A stretch of DNA of 64,000 nucleotides from Nectonema munidae (taxonomy: Eukaryota > Nematomorpha > Nectonematoida > Nectonematidae). Every line of letters begins with the position of its first letter. The stretch's first letter is position 1. This document shows, one piece after another, positions 22,331 to 33,535 of the stretch. The position numbers were made by a program, and so were the translations under genes. The stretch is taken from contig JAUIRK010000686.1 of NCBI GenBank assembly GCA_030549495.1, positions 186,001 to 250,000 of the forward strand, in the 5' to 3' direction. The notes under the pieces were generated by a model. The model made no database searches and had not been told where the DNA came from. It saw nothing but the letters and a program-made list of their open reading frames with translations.

Positions 22331-25300
22331 GGTAGGTAGGTAGATCTCAAAGCACTCGTGTATGTGGAAATATTTTTTAAGATTGATTAGGGAAGAGGCG
22401 AGTTGAAAGGAGGGAACGGGGATGTTGGTGATAGAGAGAGATCGTGGATTATGTTTTGTGCATTGATAAAGAAATGAATGGTAGTAAAGTGGAGAAAGAA
22501 TAAGAAAATGTTGTTAGTGATCGTAGTACAGACATGTAAAAGGCTGAATATCTCGCATTCGGAGATTGAATGTAAAGAATTTAATCGAGAGCGATGGGTG
22601 TTAAAGGGGCGAGTAGAAGAGCCTTTGAAGAAGGCGTAAGCAAACGAGGCACTTAGGAATTTCTTTGAGGCGTCTTTGAAGATACGTAGGTAGGTTGATG
22701 AAGAGTTAGAACGAAGGTGTGAAATTGATTGTTTTGTAAAAAATTTATAGAGGTGTTGAATGGATTTTGTGCAGATGGATCAGTTAAAAGAGATGGATGT
22801 ATAGAGCGATGATCTAGGTAAGTTAGCAATATTTAGGGCAAATTTTCCTAATAGAGTAGAAAGAATAAGATGGAGTAGTATTGTGAGGTGTGATAGGAAG
22901 GAAGCGCTTAATACAGATTTTTTTAGTTGGAATGGTAGGGTGTTTGTTAGAATTTCTAGGCATTCTGTAGAAGTAGTACGATACGCGCTGGTGATGCAAA
23001 GTAGACAGAGACGGTGTATTTTGTTAAGAAAATGGATGGTTGTGGAGTGTTTTAAGGAGATGCCCCACGAAAGAATTCCGGATTGAATTATTGGGAGGAT
23101 TAAGGATGTATATATGTATTTGGGACGGAGGCCCCATTTATAAGAGATAACGCTTTTAAGTGAAAAAAGGGTGACTGAGAGTTTTTGGTATATTTTTTTA
23201 AAGTATATTGAAAATTTTAGATTGAACTGGAGGTTAAGTCATAGATATTTGATATTTTTTGAGGCAGATATAGAAGTAGATGTATTTAAATGAAGGGGTA
23301 AATGTTCTGTGTGTTTGCGTGTGAAGTGAATGCGGTTGATTTTGTTGGAGTTAAAGAATATATTATGTGTGTTTGCTATAACTTGTAACTTTAGTAGAAA
23401 TGAAGAAGATTTGGTGAGGTTTTCTTGTTGAGAGTTATTGGTGAAATTGAATAATATGTCATCTGAAAAACATTGAGAGAAATTTGTGTTGTTGTAGATT
23501 AGATCGAAAAGAGGGTCTATGAGAAATAGCCAGAGGATATCGCAAAGACATCCTCCTTGGAGAGTCAGGGGGTTAGCTAATGGATACAAAGGGAAGCGCA
23601 TTGTCGGAAAATGAGACAGCGGTTTGAAAGATATGAGCCTATAAATTTAATGATGTAAGTAGGAAACAATTTGTGAGCGAGGTTTGTGATGATGGCAAGA
23701 TGCTTGGATGAGTTGAAAGCGTTGATTATGTCTAGGAAAATTGTAGAAGAAATTTTCTAAGTAGAAAGGGAAGAGTCAAGGTAGTTAGTTAGACGAGATA
23801 GTGCTTTTCAGTATTTTTACTAGGAAGGTATGCAAATTGCGTGTGATGGATAAGGTTACGGGATAGGATGTAATGGACTAGAAGTTTGCGAATGATTTTT
23901 TGGAAAAGTTTGTCTAGAATGGGTAGTAGAGTGATTGGTTGCCAATTTTGAATGAAGCTTTTGGGGTTTATTGGGTTTAGGAATGGGTATGAGTCTACCG
24001 ATTTTCCAAACGTTGGGGAAATGTGAGTAGGTAAAGCTTGCATTGAAAATAAGGAGTAAATGTTTATTTAGAATGTGTATTAATTTTTAATGTATTTGGG
24101 TGAGATAAGTTCGAAGCTAGATGAAGCATTTGTTTTGATAGAGTTTACTGCTGTGTTTAATTCGTTTAGTGTGATTGGAGGAAAAGTAAAGCTTTGGATG
24201 GAGTGAATGATATTTTTAGTGTTTTCGGATTGTGTCGTGGAAGGGGAGGTCAGAAGATGTTGAGTTGGAGGGAAAGATTGTCGATAGAAATGGAGGGTTG
24301 TAGTGTGTGGTATGATAGGATGAGCAGGAAAGTATTGATTCAGGGAGAATAGAAAGTTTTCTTTTTAGTTAGCCTATTGATGATGCTCCATGGATTGTTT
24401 GAGTGCTCGCTGGTCAATTTTACCCATGAGTTTTTTAGCCTGAAGTATTGCCTCTTTGTATTCTTTTTTAGCAGCAGAATTGATGGAAATGATTGAGAGG
24501 TTGGGGGATTTTCTTAAGGTTTTGATAATGCGTTTCAGTTTGTTTTTTAATACGGTCAGTTCAGATGTCCAGTAATTGGCGTATTTTCTTTTAGGAAATG
24601 GGTTGATGGGAGTGGAAGTTTAGATGGAATGTCAAACATGATCATTGAGGGATAGTGCCGTTTTATCGATGGATGTGGGAGAGGAAAAAGATGGTAATAT
24701 TGGGAGTGGGTTGTTGAGATACTTGAGCCAGTGAGTGGTGTTTTTTGTATGGTGTTGTTATAGTTTTGATAGTTGTTATGATTGTTAAGTATATTGATGA
24801 TGTTAATGAGAAGTTGAAAAGTTAAGAAGGAGTGATCTGAGGCTGATGGGATGCCGGAAATCGACAAATTAGATATTAGATTGAGACTATTTGACGTGGA
24901 TATAGTGAGGTCAATGTGGGATGTGTATTGTTCGTTGTTACATGAACTATGGTATGTAGGGTTTTTAGAGTTACAGGGAGATATAGATTGTTAGAGCATA
25001 AGAAATTGATGACTTCTTGTCCTCGTGGATTTTCTTTGTGATAATCAAATGATATGTTGACGACAGTGTGGATATATCAAGTGCTAGTGATTGGGAGAAA
25101 TCAGAAGGGATGGCTAATGGGTGTGAGGGAGGAGAGTAAAGGGTTGCGAAAAAAAGAGGGTGAGGTTTGATGTGTACAAGAACAAAGTTAAAGTTGTTGG
25201 AAGAGAATCGTGTTAGTGATGTGTGATAAACGGTTGATTTTATGAAGATGTATGCAGAATAAAAGTATAAAGGTGAAGTGTGATATAGTAAGTAATTTGG

Positions 25301-25388
25301 TATATTAAAAGAGAGATGTATTATTATGGTATGGTTCGTTAATCGCGAATTTTCCTAGAACCGTTTTAGAAATTTCTGGTATTGGCGA
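22331..25388 (-). mobile_element. LINE-A copy 2, decayed, opposite strand
   Basis: The complement carries the same ORF2 as copy 1. From the tail inward there is a decayed RNase H region (about 22,380-22,800), then RT with LTLQGGCLCDILWLFLIDP and CFSDDILFNF (23,239-23,601). Next come FIQNWQPITLLPILDKLFQK and QFAYLPSKNTE (23,789-24,043), and an endonuclease end with GIPSASDHSFLTFQLLI (24,556-24,867). The endonuclease N-terminus reads to about 25,341. A 340-base gap relative to copy 1 then leads to a stretch of ORF1 knuckle sequence at about 25,362-25,388. Several frameshifts and stops separate the blocks. It is clearly older than copy 1. Confidence 0.88.
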
Positions 25389-28300
25389 TTGTAGTATAAT
25401 TCAAGCCTTCAAGCATCACTTCACCTTTTCCATTATCAAATCTCCTCTCCACTTATTTTATCACTCGAGCTTAATTGTAAAAACCTTGCCATTAACTTCA
25501 ATTATACAAATCATGTTAATATATATATTGCACTCATTTTCTATCTGTTTATTCACCTTGTTGCTTGTATTCTCACTCCTGATGTTAGTAAGACATTTCA
25601 CTTCTTTCTTTTGCACTTTTATACCAACTACATTTCAGGGTGTTAAATAAAGAGTTTATTTTTATCGCTTTTATCACAACATTTTTAACACCTAAACATC
25701 AACATGAAATTTACGTCTGTTTAGTTATCAAATGATAGATAATAAGTCGTGCAGCTCGTCCTTACACACTAATGGAATGTCTAAGGCTAATTTGTTTCGA
25801 CCCTGTTTTTGAGGTTTTACCGGGTCTGTCTACCTCAGAAAGTTCTTACAAACAGTTCAAACGGGGATTTAACAAATTTTTAGAAAGTATTGCTCCCCCT
25901 CTTACCGATCAAGCCGATTGTTTAGAACTGCTCTTTAGATACATTTCAAATGAAATATATGATTTGGTTTCAGAGGTTTCTACGTTTTCTGAAGCGATAG
26001 ATCATTTAGACAAACTGTATACAAAAGATAGGAACACTATTTATGCTAGACATCTACTAATGAATCGAAAGCAAAATGAAACTGAAGAGATAGATACATA
26101 TATATCTGAGTTAAGGAAAATGGTAAAGGACTGTAAAGTAAAAGCTGTAAGCGCTGATGAGCATCAGAGTATGTTGGTTTTGGATTCTTTCGTAACGGGT
26201 CTAAAAGACCCCTCAATAAGAACAAGAATACTTGAGGCTAATTACTCATTAGAGGAAGTCATTAATTTAGCTAGGTCATTAGAGTTTGCAAAGAAAAACT
26301 CATTAGCGTATAAGGATAATTCTTTTGTTTCAGCTGTAGTTTCAAAAACAAAAGAACACAGTTCGGCTTCAACATTTTCGACTAAAAAAATTTCAAATAC
26401 AGCGATACGTAGAGAATGTTATAATTGTGGTAATCCTGTACATTCTAAGATACATTGCCCCGCGCGTTTCATAGTATGTCACTCTTGTGGCAAAACTGGC
26501 CATTTTTCAAAAATGTGTATGTCTAAAAAAAAGTTTAATGTTAAACAAACTTTTTTAAAAACACAGTCAGCTGCCATTTTAAAAAGTCCCAACAATGTTA
26601 AACTAGCGACCCTCAATTTATCATCACGATTTTTCCGACCAATTTTTATAAAAGAAAAAGAATTAAGAGCGCCTATTGATACCGGATCAGAATTATCCTT
26701 TATAAATGAGAAAATTGTATTTGATTTAAATCTACCAATAAAGCTTTGTAATAAATTTACTGTAGAATTGGCTCAAAAATCTAGTTTGATAATTAATTCC
26801 TTTATCCTTACAGATATAATGTTTGAAGGGCGCTCTTATAAATGTGTTAAGCTTTTAATAATGAAAACTTTGATAAGCGATGTAATTCTTTGTGAAGATT
26901 TCCAAGTAAAACACAAAAGCTTAGTAGTTAACTTTGGTGGGCCTTTAGAATCATTGAAATTGTGTGCTTTAAAACCTCTTAACATTCCATATCCTCAACT
27001 TTTTCCCAATTTGTCTAAGAGTTGCAAACCTATAGCCATCAAATCAAGGTTGCATTCAAATTTAGATAAAATATTTATTGCTCAAGAAGTTCAAAGGCTA
27101 CTTGAAGCAAAAATAATTAGACATAGTAATAGTCCTTGGCGCGCTCAGGTCTTGGTGGTGCGTAATGAAGTGAATAAACCACGTATGTGCATAGATTACA
27201 GTACAACAGTTAATAAATATTCTTCCTTAGATGCCTACCCGCTTCTCCGAACTGATGATATTATTCAGGTTTCACATTACAATTTTTTTTCGAAACTTGA
27301 CATGACTTCAGCATAGCACCAAATAGAGATTTCTCCAGATGAAAGAAAGTTTACAGCTTTCGAGGCTAATAACAGTCTTTATGAATTTAATCGTATCCCG
27401 TTTGGATTAACTAATGCTGTGGCTGTTTTTTCACGTGTTATAAACACTATAATTAATGAAAGCGATTGCCGTGGAGTCGTAGCGTATCTTGATGATATTA
27501 CAGTGTGCGGTAAAACGAAACAAGAGCATGATGAGAATTTGGAAAAGTTTATGTCGGTTGTTGAGAAATACGGTCTTAAGCTAAATCAAGAAAAATGTGT
27601 TTTCTCAACTGACAAAATTAACTTGTTGGGATATGAAATTAAGAATGGTACAATTTCGCTTGACCCCAAGAGGATTGAGCCGTTGATGCGATTACCTGTT
27701 CCAAATAGTAAAAAAGAGTTAGAACGTGTTCTAGGTTTATTCGCATATTATGCTAAATTTATACCTCATTACTCTGACAGTATTCGTTTTTTATTAAATT
27801 TTTCTAAATTTCCATTAAGTAAAAATCAAGAAAAATCTTTTGAAACCTTGAAAACTTCTTTATCTAAATCTTCGTTATACTCCATATCTGAAAATGATGG
27901 CAATTTCACAGTTGAAACTGACGCTTCAGATTTAGTACTTTCCGCTATTTTAAGTCAAAAAGGAAGACCGGTAGCGTACCACTCTAGAACTTTTCACAAC
28001 CATGAGAAAAGTTATCATTCTATAGAAAAGGAAGCCTTAGCAATAGTGGACTCAGTACGTAAATGGAAACATCTGTTGATGGGGGGGGGGGGCGTTTCAC
28101 CATAATTACTGACCAAAAGCCAGTCTCATTTCTTATGAATGCCAATAAGAGTCTAAATAAAATAAAAAATGATAAAATTGTCCGTTGGAGACTTGAATTG
28201 GCCCAGTTTAGGTACGATATTAACTATAGACCAGGGAAAAACAATGTAGCTGCAGATCTATTTTCACGTGTTTCTTCTATCAGGGTAAATAAACTCAGAG

Positions 28301-29110
28301 AGTTACATCAGGAACTTTGTCATCCTGGCGTTACACGGTTGTATCATTACGTTAAGACTAAGAACATGCCATATTCACTTCAAGAAGTCAGAGAAATTAA
28401 TAATTTGTGTTCCATTTGTTCAGAAGTAAAGCCTCGTTTTTATAAACCTCCTGACTCTCATTTAATCACAGCAACTGAGCCATTTCAACGCTTATCAATA
28501 GATTATAAAGGACCCTTACCCACTACATCCAAAAACAGGTATCTATTCACTGTTATTGATGAATACAGTAGGTTCGTTTGGGCCTTTCCATGTAAATACG
28601 CTGATACAAACAACGCTAAGGAACATCTTTTTAGTATTTTCGCCGTTTTTGGTTTACCACAAATTATTCATTCTGATAGGGGTACCCATTTTACTTCAAA
28701 AGAATTTGAAGATTGGTTGAAAAATCACGGTATAGTCCCCTCTCATACAATGCCCTATCATCCTACATCCAACGCTCAATGTGAACGCTACAACGGGGTT
28801 ATTTGGAGGTCTTTAGTTCTTGCATGTAAAAATAAAGGTTTACCCTTATCTCAGTGGGAAGAAGTTCTACAGCAGGTTTTACATTCTCAACGGTCGTTAT
28901 TATGCACCACCACTAACGAAACACCACACGAGCGTCTATTTATTCACCGTCGTAGGACCTCTAATGGCGAGGCATTGCCCAACTAGCTGCTAAGCCCTGG
29001 GCCGGTTTATTTAAAAAAACATGTTAAATTTTCAAAATATGAGTCCCCAGTAGAAGAAGTGGAAAGGATATACGCCCATCATTTCAAACCGAAACCTTGA
29101 TGGTCGATTT
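25389..29110 (+). mobile_element. Ty3/gypsy-type LTR retrotransposon fossil
   Basis: The element carries the usual gypsy gene order. A possible left LTR and leader lies at about 25,389-25,760, with an AATAAA near 25,646. Gag lies at about 25,772-26,540 and has two CCHC knuckles (CHSCGKTGHFSKMC is the second). A protease with a DTGS motif is at about 26,680. Reverse transcriptase lies at about 27,050-27,660 with the YLDD box, RNase H at about 27,880-28,250, and integrase at about 28,290-29,095 with an HHCC finger and a D-D-E core. It is broken, with a few breaks (about three or four), but much is still readable, so it is of moderate age. No right LTR was found; the right end abuts MULE sequence. 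It sits next to LINE-A copy 2. Confidence 0.88.
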
Positions 29111-29133
29111 TGAAAAGGAGAACAAAAGTAACA

Positions 29134-29715
29134 GGTTGTTTATTTCATATGGCTAAGAATATTTATCGGCACATTGTCGATCTCGGTTTAAAGTCGCATT
29201 ATCAAACCGACGCAGAATTTAACAACAAAATCAAATGTTTTTGATTTTACCGCATTAGCTTTCCTTCTTGTGCAAGATGTTATTGGTGGATTTATCGAGT
29301 TATCAGATGATGATGATTTGCTCCAAGGATTAGTATCTTATTTGGAAACGCACTATATAGGAGGAGAACGGGGTAAAGGAGAGCGAAGACGAAGAGTGGA
29401 GCCTACTTTTCCTATTGCATTATGGAATGTTTTCGAACGAGTTGAGCATAATAGAAGCAGAACGAACAACAACATAGAAGGCTACCATAATGCACTGCAA
29501 AGCTCAATGACAAATATGCATCCAAATTTGTGGAAACTTATTTCGTATCTAAAAAAGGAAGAGATTTTAGCAAGAAAGAAAAAGTGTGACTTAGACAGAG
29601 GAAATGCAGAAGGAATGAAAAAGGTATATAGTGATATCAACACAAGACTCCAACGACAAATAATTGGGTACAATTCTGCACAGAAAAGAGACTGTTTGCA
29701 TATTAGTGCATGAAA
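29134..29715 (+). mobile_element. MULE transposase C-terminal fragment
   Basis: The phrase GCLFHMAKNIYRHIVDLGLK at about 29,134-29,193 is the C-x-F-H plus helix region of Mutator-like transposases. After a frame change at about 29,240 the sequence continues with GGFIELSDDDDLLQGLVSYL, LWNVFERVEHNRSRTNNNIE and GYHNALQSSMTNMHPNLW, ending at the TGA near 29,713. The RTNN.xEGxHN motif near HP is typical of the MULE C-terminus. The zinc finger and catalytic aspartates are absent. It is a truncated relic beside the gypsy fossil. Confidence 0.8.
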
Positions 29716-29792
29716 TCAATTATTACATTTTTTTCTGTTTTATTTCATGTATGTTCTTAAATAACGAATCTTTTTTAAAGGATATCTTATTA

Positions 29793-29832
29793 AATAATAA
29801 AGTATTTTATAATCATAAAATACTTTATTATT
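29793..29832. repeat. Perfect 17-bp inverted repeat with 6-bp loop
   Basis: AATAATAAAGTATTTTA (29,793-29,809) and its exact complement (29,816-29,832) are separated by TAATCA. It can form an AT-only hairpin about 80 bases downstream of the MULE stop. It may be a terminal structure of that element or a slipped AT repeat. Confidence 0.7.
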
Positions 29833-29910
29833 TTATGATTATAAAATAATATTTTTTAGGATTTAAAAAAGGTTTATCAATGGTCTACGTATTTTCATTT
29901 GATCATAGTT

Positions 29911-30025
29911 GGTTTGAGATATCAAAGCACTTTCAACCGCAAGGCTATATGCTCACATTATATTATGCTTAAGATGGTTAATCACAGTTTTTGTGAATTT
30001 GTTTTTAGAGTTGGGGGTTTAATTA
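29911..30025 (-). repeat. LINE-A-related / SINE-like 3' tail, opposite strand
   Basis: The complement reads AAACAAATTCACAAAAACTG, then GTGATTAACCATCTTAAGC, and then GAGCATATAGCCTTGCGG and GAAAGTGCTTTGATATC. The last part matches the 3' end of LINE-A copy 1 (GAGCATAT...GAAAGTGCTTTGAAATC). The whole matches the piece at 51,700-51,790. It is a 3' tail without coding sequence. Confidence 0.7.
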
Positions 30026-30107
30026 TCAGAAACTTCGAAAGCTTGGTTGTTTGGAAGAGATAAAATGGTACTTCAGAAACCAAACTGTTTTTTATCACAA
30101 ACACTTG

Positions 30108-30155
30108 TTTTACGGGAAAATTGTCTTACGGCGATTTTTCCTACGGCAAATTTTC
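30108..30155. repeat. End of a short inverted-repeat element at the LINE-A copy 3 junction
   Basis: Phrases TTACGGCGATTTTTCC and TACGGCAAATTTTCC run up to CTAGAACC and then directly into LINE-A ORF1 sequence. The same AATTTTCCTAGAACCGTTTT junction occurs at about 25,349-25,368 beside LINE-A copy 2. It is probably the terminus of a MITE related to the one at 12,324. Confidence 0.5.
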
Positions 30156-30530
30156 CTAGAACCGTTTTAGACATTGGCGATGTAATGGTTTTGCTAAGGT
30201 TAGAGTGAGAATGTGATGGTCTACAATGAGTAATGGAGATTTAACTAGGTGTTTAAAAATGTTAGGGTTGCTGGGTTCTAGTATAGCACTATAAGAGAAG
30301 GTTCCTGTATTACAAACTGGGCGTACCGTGTTAAGGGTGCCAATATTTTTTAGGTTTATGTTTTCCTCAGCAATGGTTGCATAGAGAGAAGAAAGTGGTG
30401 TGGTTATGGTTATGCTTCTGAGTAGAAAACGGGGTTTGAGGATGGGTAAGTTTTTGTGTTTAAAAGAGAGGGGGGTTATGTCCTCTTTCTCATTTTGAGA
30501 GAAGAGATTTTGTCCAGGGGGTGGGGGATT
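30156..30530 (-). mobile_element. LINE-A copy 3: ORF1 fragment
   Basis: The minus strand encodes ILKPRFLLRSITITTPLSSL, NINLKNIGTLNTVRPVCNTG and SAILEPSNPNIFKHLVKSPL, nearly identical to ORF1 of copy 1. It ends in ILTLTLAKPLHRQCLKRF, where the first premature stop of copy 1 is a lysine codon here. The N-terminal third and the knuckles are missing. The fragment is bounded on the left by the MITE junction and on the right by the LINE-B 3' region. Confidence 0.88.
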
Positions 30531-30544
30531 TTGTCCGTACCCCG

Positions 30545-31256
30545 GATTGGCACAAGGTATAAGTGCCAAAACAGATTTATGGTAAGAGCTAGGTTAGGCA
30601 TAGTCGGTTATCTGGCCTCTGCTTGTAGGACCGATTATATATTCAAATTGCAAAATATATATCCTAGGGGTAACATATATACACTTATCATGTTATGAGA
30701 CGGAGTCAAATCCAGGCGTAGTATGTTCCTAACCTAGCATGAACTAAATTTGTCTATGCCTTTCTCAACCTTTATAACATATATTAAATATTTTTTATCA
30801 ATAATATATAACGTATTGCATGCCTTCTAATTCTTGTGTTCTTTTTTTGTAGCTTCCTTTTATAATCATATCTTTATTTAGGAACAAGCTACATTCCGTG
30901 GTGCCGATTTTTTATCAGGGTTTTCTTCTTCCGAAGAATTCAAATATTTTTATGGTTAGGTAGTGCTCTGGCGACCCGATGCTAACTTTGTTAGTATTCA
31001 AGCTACCCATAAACATTAAGACGGTTTCCCATATTGGGAGCGTTCGCGATAGTATTCTACCTTTCACTCAGCTGTATTTATATATTTCAAATATATATTC
31101 TTGTAAAATAATATATATCAAGGTTTACGCAGTAACCTAGACCGGTATTAGGCGTTTGGGATAAAAAATACAGGTAGACATGGACTCAGCATTTCGAGAG
31201 GGACCACGATATCCGAAGGGTTTGGTGCGAACGTCACAAACAATACTTAACTTAAT
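30545..31256 (+). mobile_element. LINE-B 3' region, solo 5'-truncated copy
   Basis: About 710 bases align along their length with 38,064-38,766, the 3' untranslated region of the LINE-B copy. Shared phrases are GATTGGCACAAGGTATAA, TAGGCATAGTCGGT, TAGGTAGTGCTC and ATATCCGAA...GGTGCGAACG. By eye identity is roughly 75-80% with scattered indels. It has no coding sequence and represents a 5'-truncated LINE insertion in the plus orientation. Confidence 0.88.
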
Positions 31257-31655
31257 CCTCTGATACTAGATAATTTAAAATCTTGCTTTACTGTATACCC
31301 ATAAAAGTGTAATAGAACTTTACTTTTATATGAATTTGTGGTGTCGAAGCCTTTATTTTCATAGATTCTTGGGATAACAATGGGCAAGTCTTTTCAAAAT
31401 AATCTTTCTACCATTATTCATTTCGTACGATAGGCTTGCGGGGAATTAAACTTGGATATAATAAATGAGTTTAGCCAAGAAATATCTAAATAATTAGAAA
31501 ACGCTGCTAATGTCCACCTTCTACATGGCTTGTAGGATCTAAACTGCTTTACCCTGTTCGCAACATCTACTTATGTTTGTTATACATCAGTAAAGATTTC
31601 GGTTTCCCCATTCTTTCAACTACAATGTTTTTAGGTAAGAGGATTTTAAAATAGA
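31257..31655. other. AT-rich spacer
   Basis: Nothing is recognised between the LINE-B tail and the piggyBac fragment. Confidence 0.4.
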
Positions 31656-31933
31656 AAGTATGAACTTTCTTTTAGACATAGCTCTACCACATACTGTATA
31701 ATTCTTAGCTAAAGCCCATTTACTATGTCAAATGAGGCAAAAAATCTATCCATGAATACACCAAATCCTTGAGGAAGATTTGTATCTGTAATAAGGGGTT
31801 TTAAAATATATAAGGAAGAAAAATAACTTTTATCAAACAATCCTGAAACATAAATTTCAAAAAGTAGAAGCTTTCTGAATCTTTCAGATAATAAAACCTT
31901 AGACGATAGCGTGACTTTCATGTTGTGCTCCAT
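31656..31933 (-). mobile_element. piggyBac transposase fragment
   Basis: The complement reads LLFEIYVSGLFDKSYFSSLY, then LPQGFGVFMDRFFASFDIV and, after a stop and a frame change, NYTVCGRAMSKRK. The DRFFASFDIV block corresponds to the second catalytic aspartate region of PGBD-type transposases, and CGRAMSKRK to the following GT-x-R-x-N-R-like segment. Only about 90 codons remain. It is a different lineage from the relic at 2,385-4,014. Confidence 0.6.
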
Positions 31934-32640
31934 GTAAATTAAACACCCAAAAATAACATTTAAGACGGTACTTCAGATTTCAATAAAGTTAAGTTAACAT
32001 AATTTGGAACTTCTTTTCTAAAATTTTGAAAAAGACTTTGCTGAAATATTAGGTATAAAATATTTACTATCCGAGATATTCAGTTATATAAGTATTGTTG
32101 TACACTAGAGCCTCGCATAGATAAATAAAATGTCGTCCACCCCACGTCAAAAAGAATTTTTTTGAATTTTACATGAAGGTTCTCTAAGATGTCTGAAAGA
32201 TTTCCTCAGAGTTTGGAAGCCTTGTGAATATTAGGTTCTCAATTTGCTTCTGGATATCCAAAAGTCCAATTTTTGATTGCATTAAGGTTCTATATTAATT
32301 CCTAAACTTCACTCAAGCATTGATTTCCAAAAAAAAGTTCTGATACTCTGCAACTTTTTTTGGAATTTCTATGTTTCAACTCGATACTTCATATATAGGT
32401 TCTCTGAATATTCTTGAGTGTCAGGACTAAATTGAATCTTGTTTTGAACTTTAAATCCAAAGTTCGGAACATTTTAAACTTAAAATATTTTTTCTCAAAA
32501 TTAGCTGAAATTTAGTACAGTAGTTTGGAAAGCAATATTATTCTATTCCTTGAAAAATTTTTACAAGTTCTGATTAAATTTTCAAGGTAATATTGGGGTA
32601 AATTTCAACAAAATTATCGGTCAAGTCTATCATGATGCTG
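31934..32640. other. Gene-poor stretch upstream of hAT relic
   Basis: No domain is readable. Part of it may be the lost N-terminal half of the hAT relic that follows. Confidence 0.4.
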
Positions 32641-32679
32641 TTATAATGTCTATATATATATAAGTGGATTCAAGCTAGA

Positions 32680-33535
32680 AAAAAAAGGAATATCCCAAAA
32701 CTCTTCATGTTCACTGTGCGGCACATTGTTTAAATTTATTTATCAACGATCAAACAAAGATAAGTGTCATTGAACATGCTATTTGTTTTGTGCAACACAA
32801 TGGACCTAAAATATAGAACAATAAGAATTTTTAAAGATAATTATTCTCATCTGATAGAATCGCTTGAAATGATTGTTGAAAAAGAAAAAAATGTTTAATT
32901 ATGTCTAAAGCAAATTGCTATCTCTAAATTTTGAAAAATCGCCAGAGTTTATAGTATTAATTTTTTAGAATCATTAAACATCTTTAAAAAAAAGCTTTAA
33001 CTGTTGAAATACTGAAGAATTTAATAGGAAATTTATTGAGTTTTAAAAAATGAAGGAACAACTCAAGAAAATGATTCAAAAATTTATTCACAAGCTTGTA
33101 ATATTTTGAAAACAGGAAATCTTACAGTATCAAGACATTTGCAATTCAAGATCTAAATCGGAAGATTTTTCAATTTTTTCATTGAAAGAAAGATTTATAG
33201 AAAATGATGAAATATTTGATTTATTAAAATCTTTCAAAATTTGAAAAAATGTACTCTTTAGTTAATTTACAGTCAGAGGTTATTTCGTGGAGCGAACCAA
33301 TCAAATCAAATGGATTTAGAGCACTATTTGAAATCTTCAGAAGTTTGTACATCTGTTCATTTATTAGTGCAGATAATAATGGCTTTGCCCATGACAACAG
33401 TAGAATCTGAGAGATCTTTTCTTGTCTAAGACGTTTCAAAATATCAATGACATGAGAGCAATTTTAAATATTCACAAAGGTCGAGTCAACAAAGATAAAG
33501 TTGTTTCCTTATTTTCATCTGACAAAAGATGAATA
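32680..33535 (+). mobile_element. hAT transposase relic (C-terminal half)
   Basis: TLHVHCAAHCLNLFINDQTK at about 32,697-32,756 is the CxxH motif block of hAT transposases. About 650 bases later LVQIIMALPMTTVESERSFL (about 33,363-33,422) is the dimerisation domain entry, followed by a shifted frame to about 33,535. Between them the frame is broken by many stops. It is an old plus-strand relic without visible termini. Confidence 0.78.
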
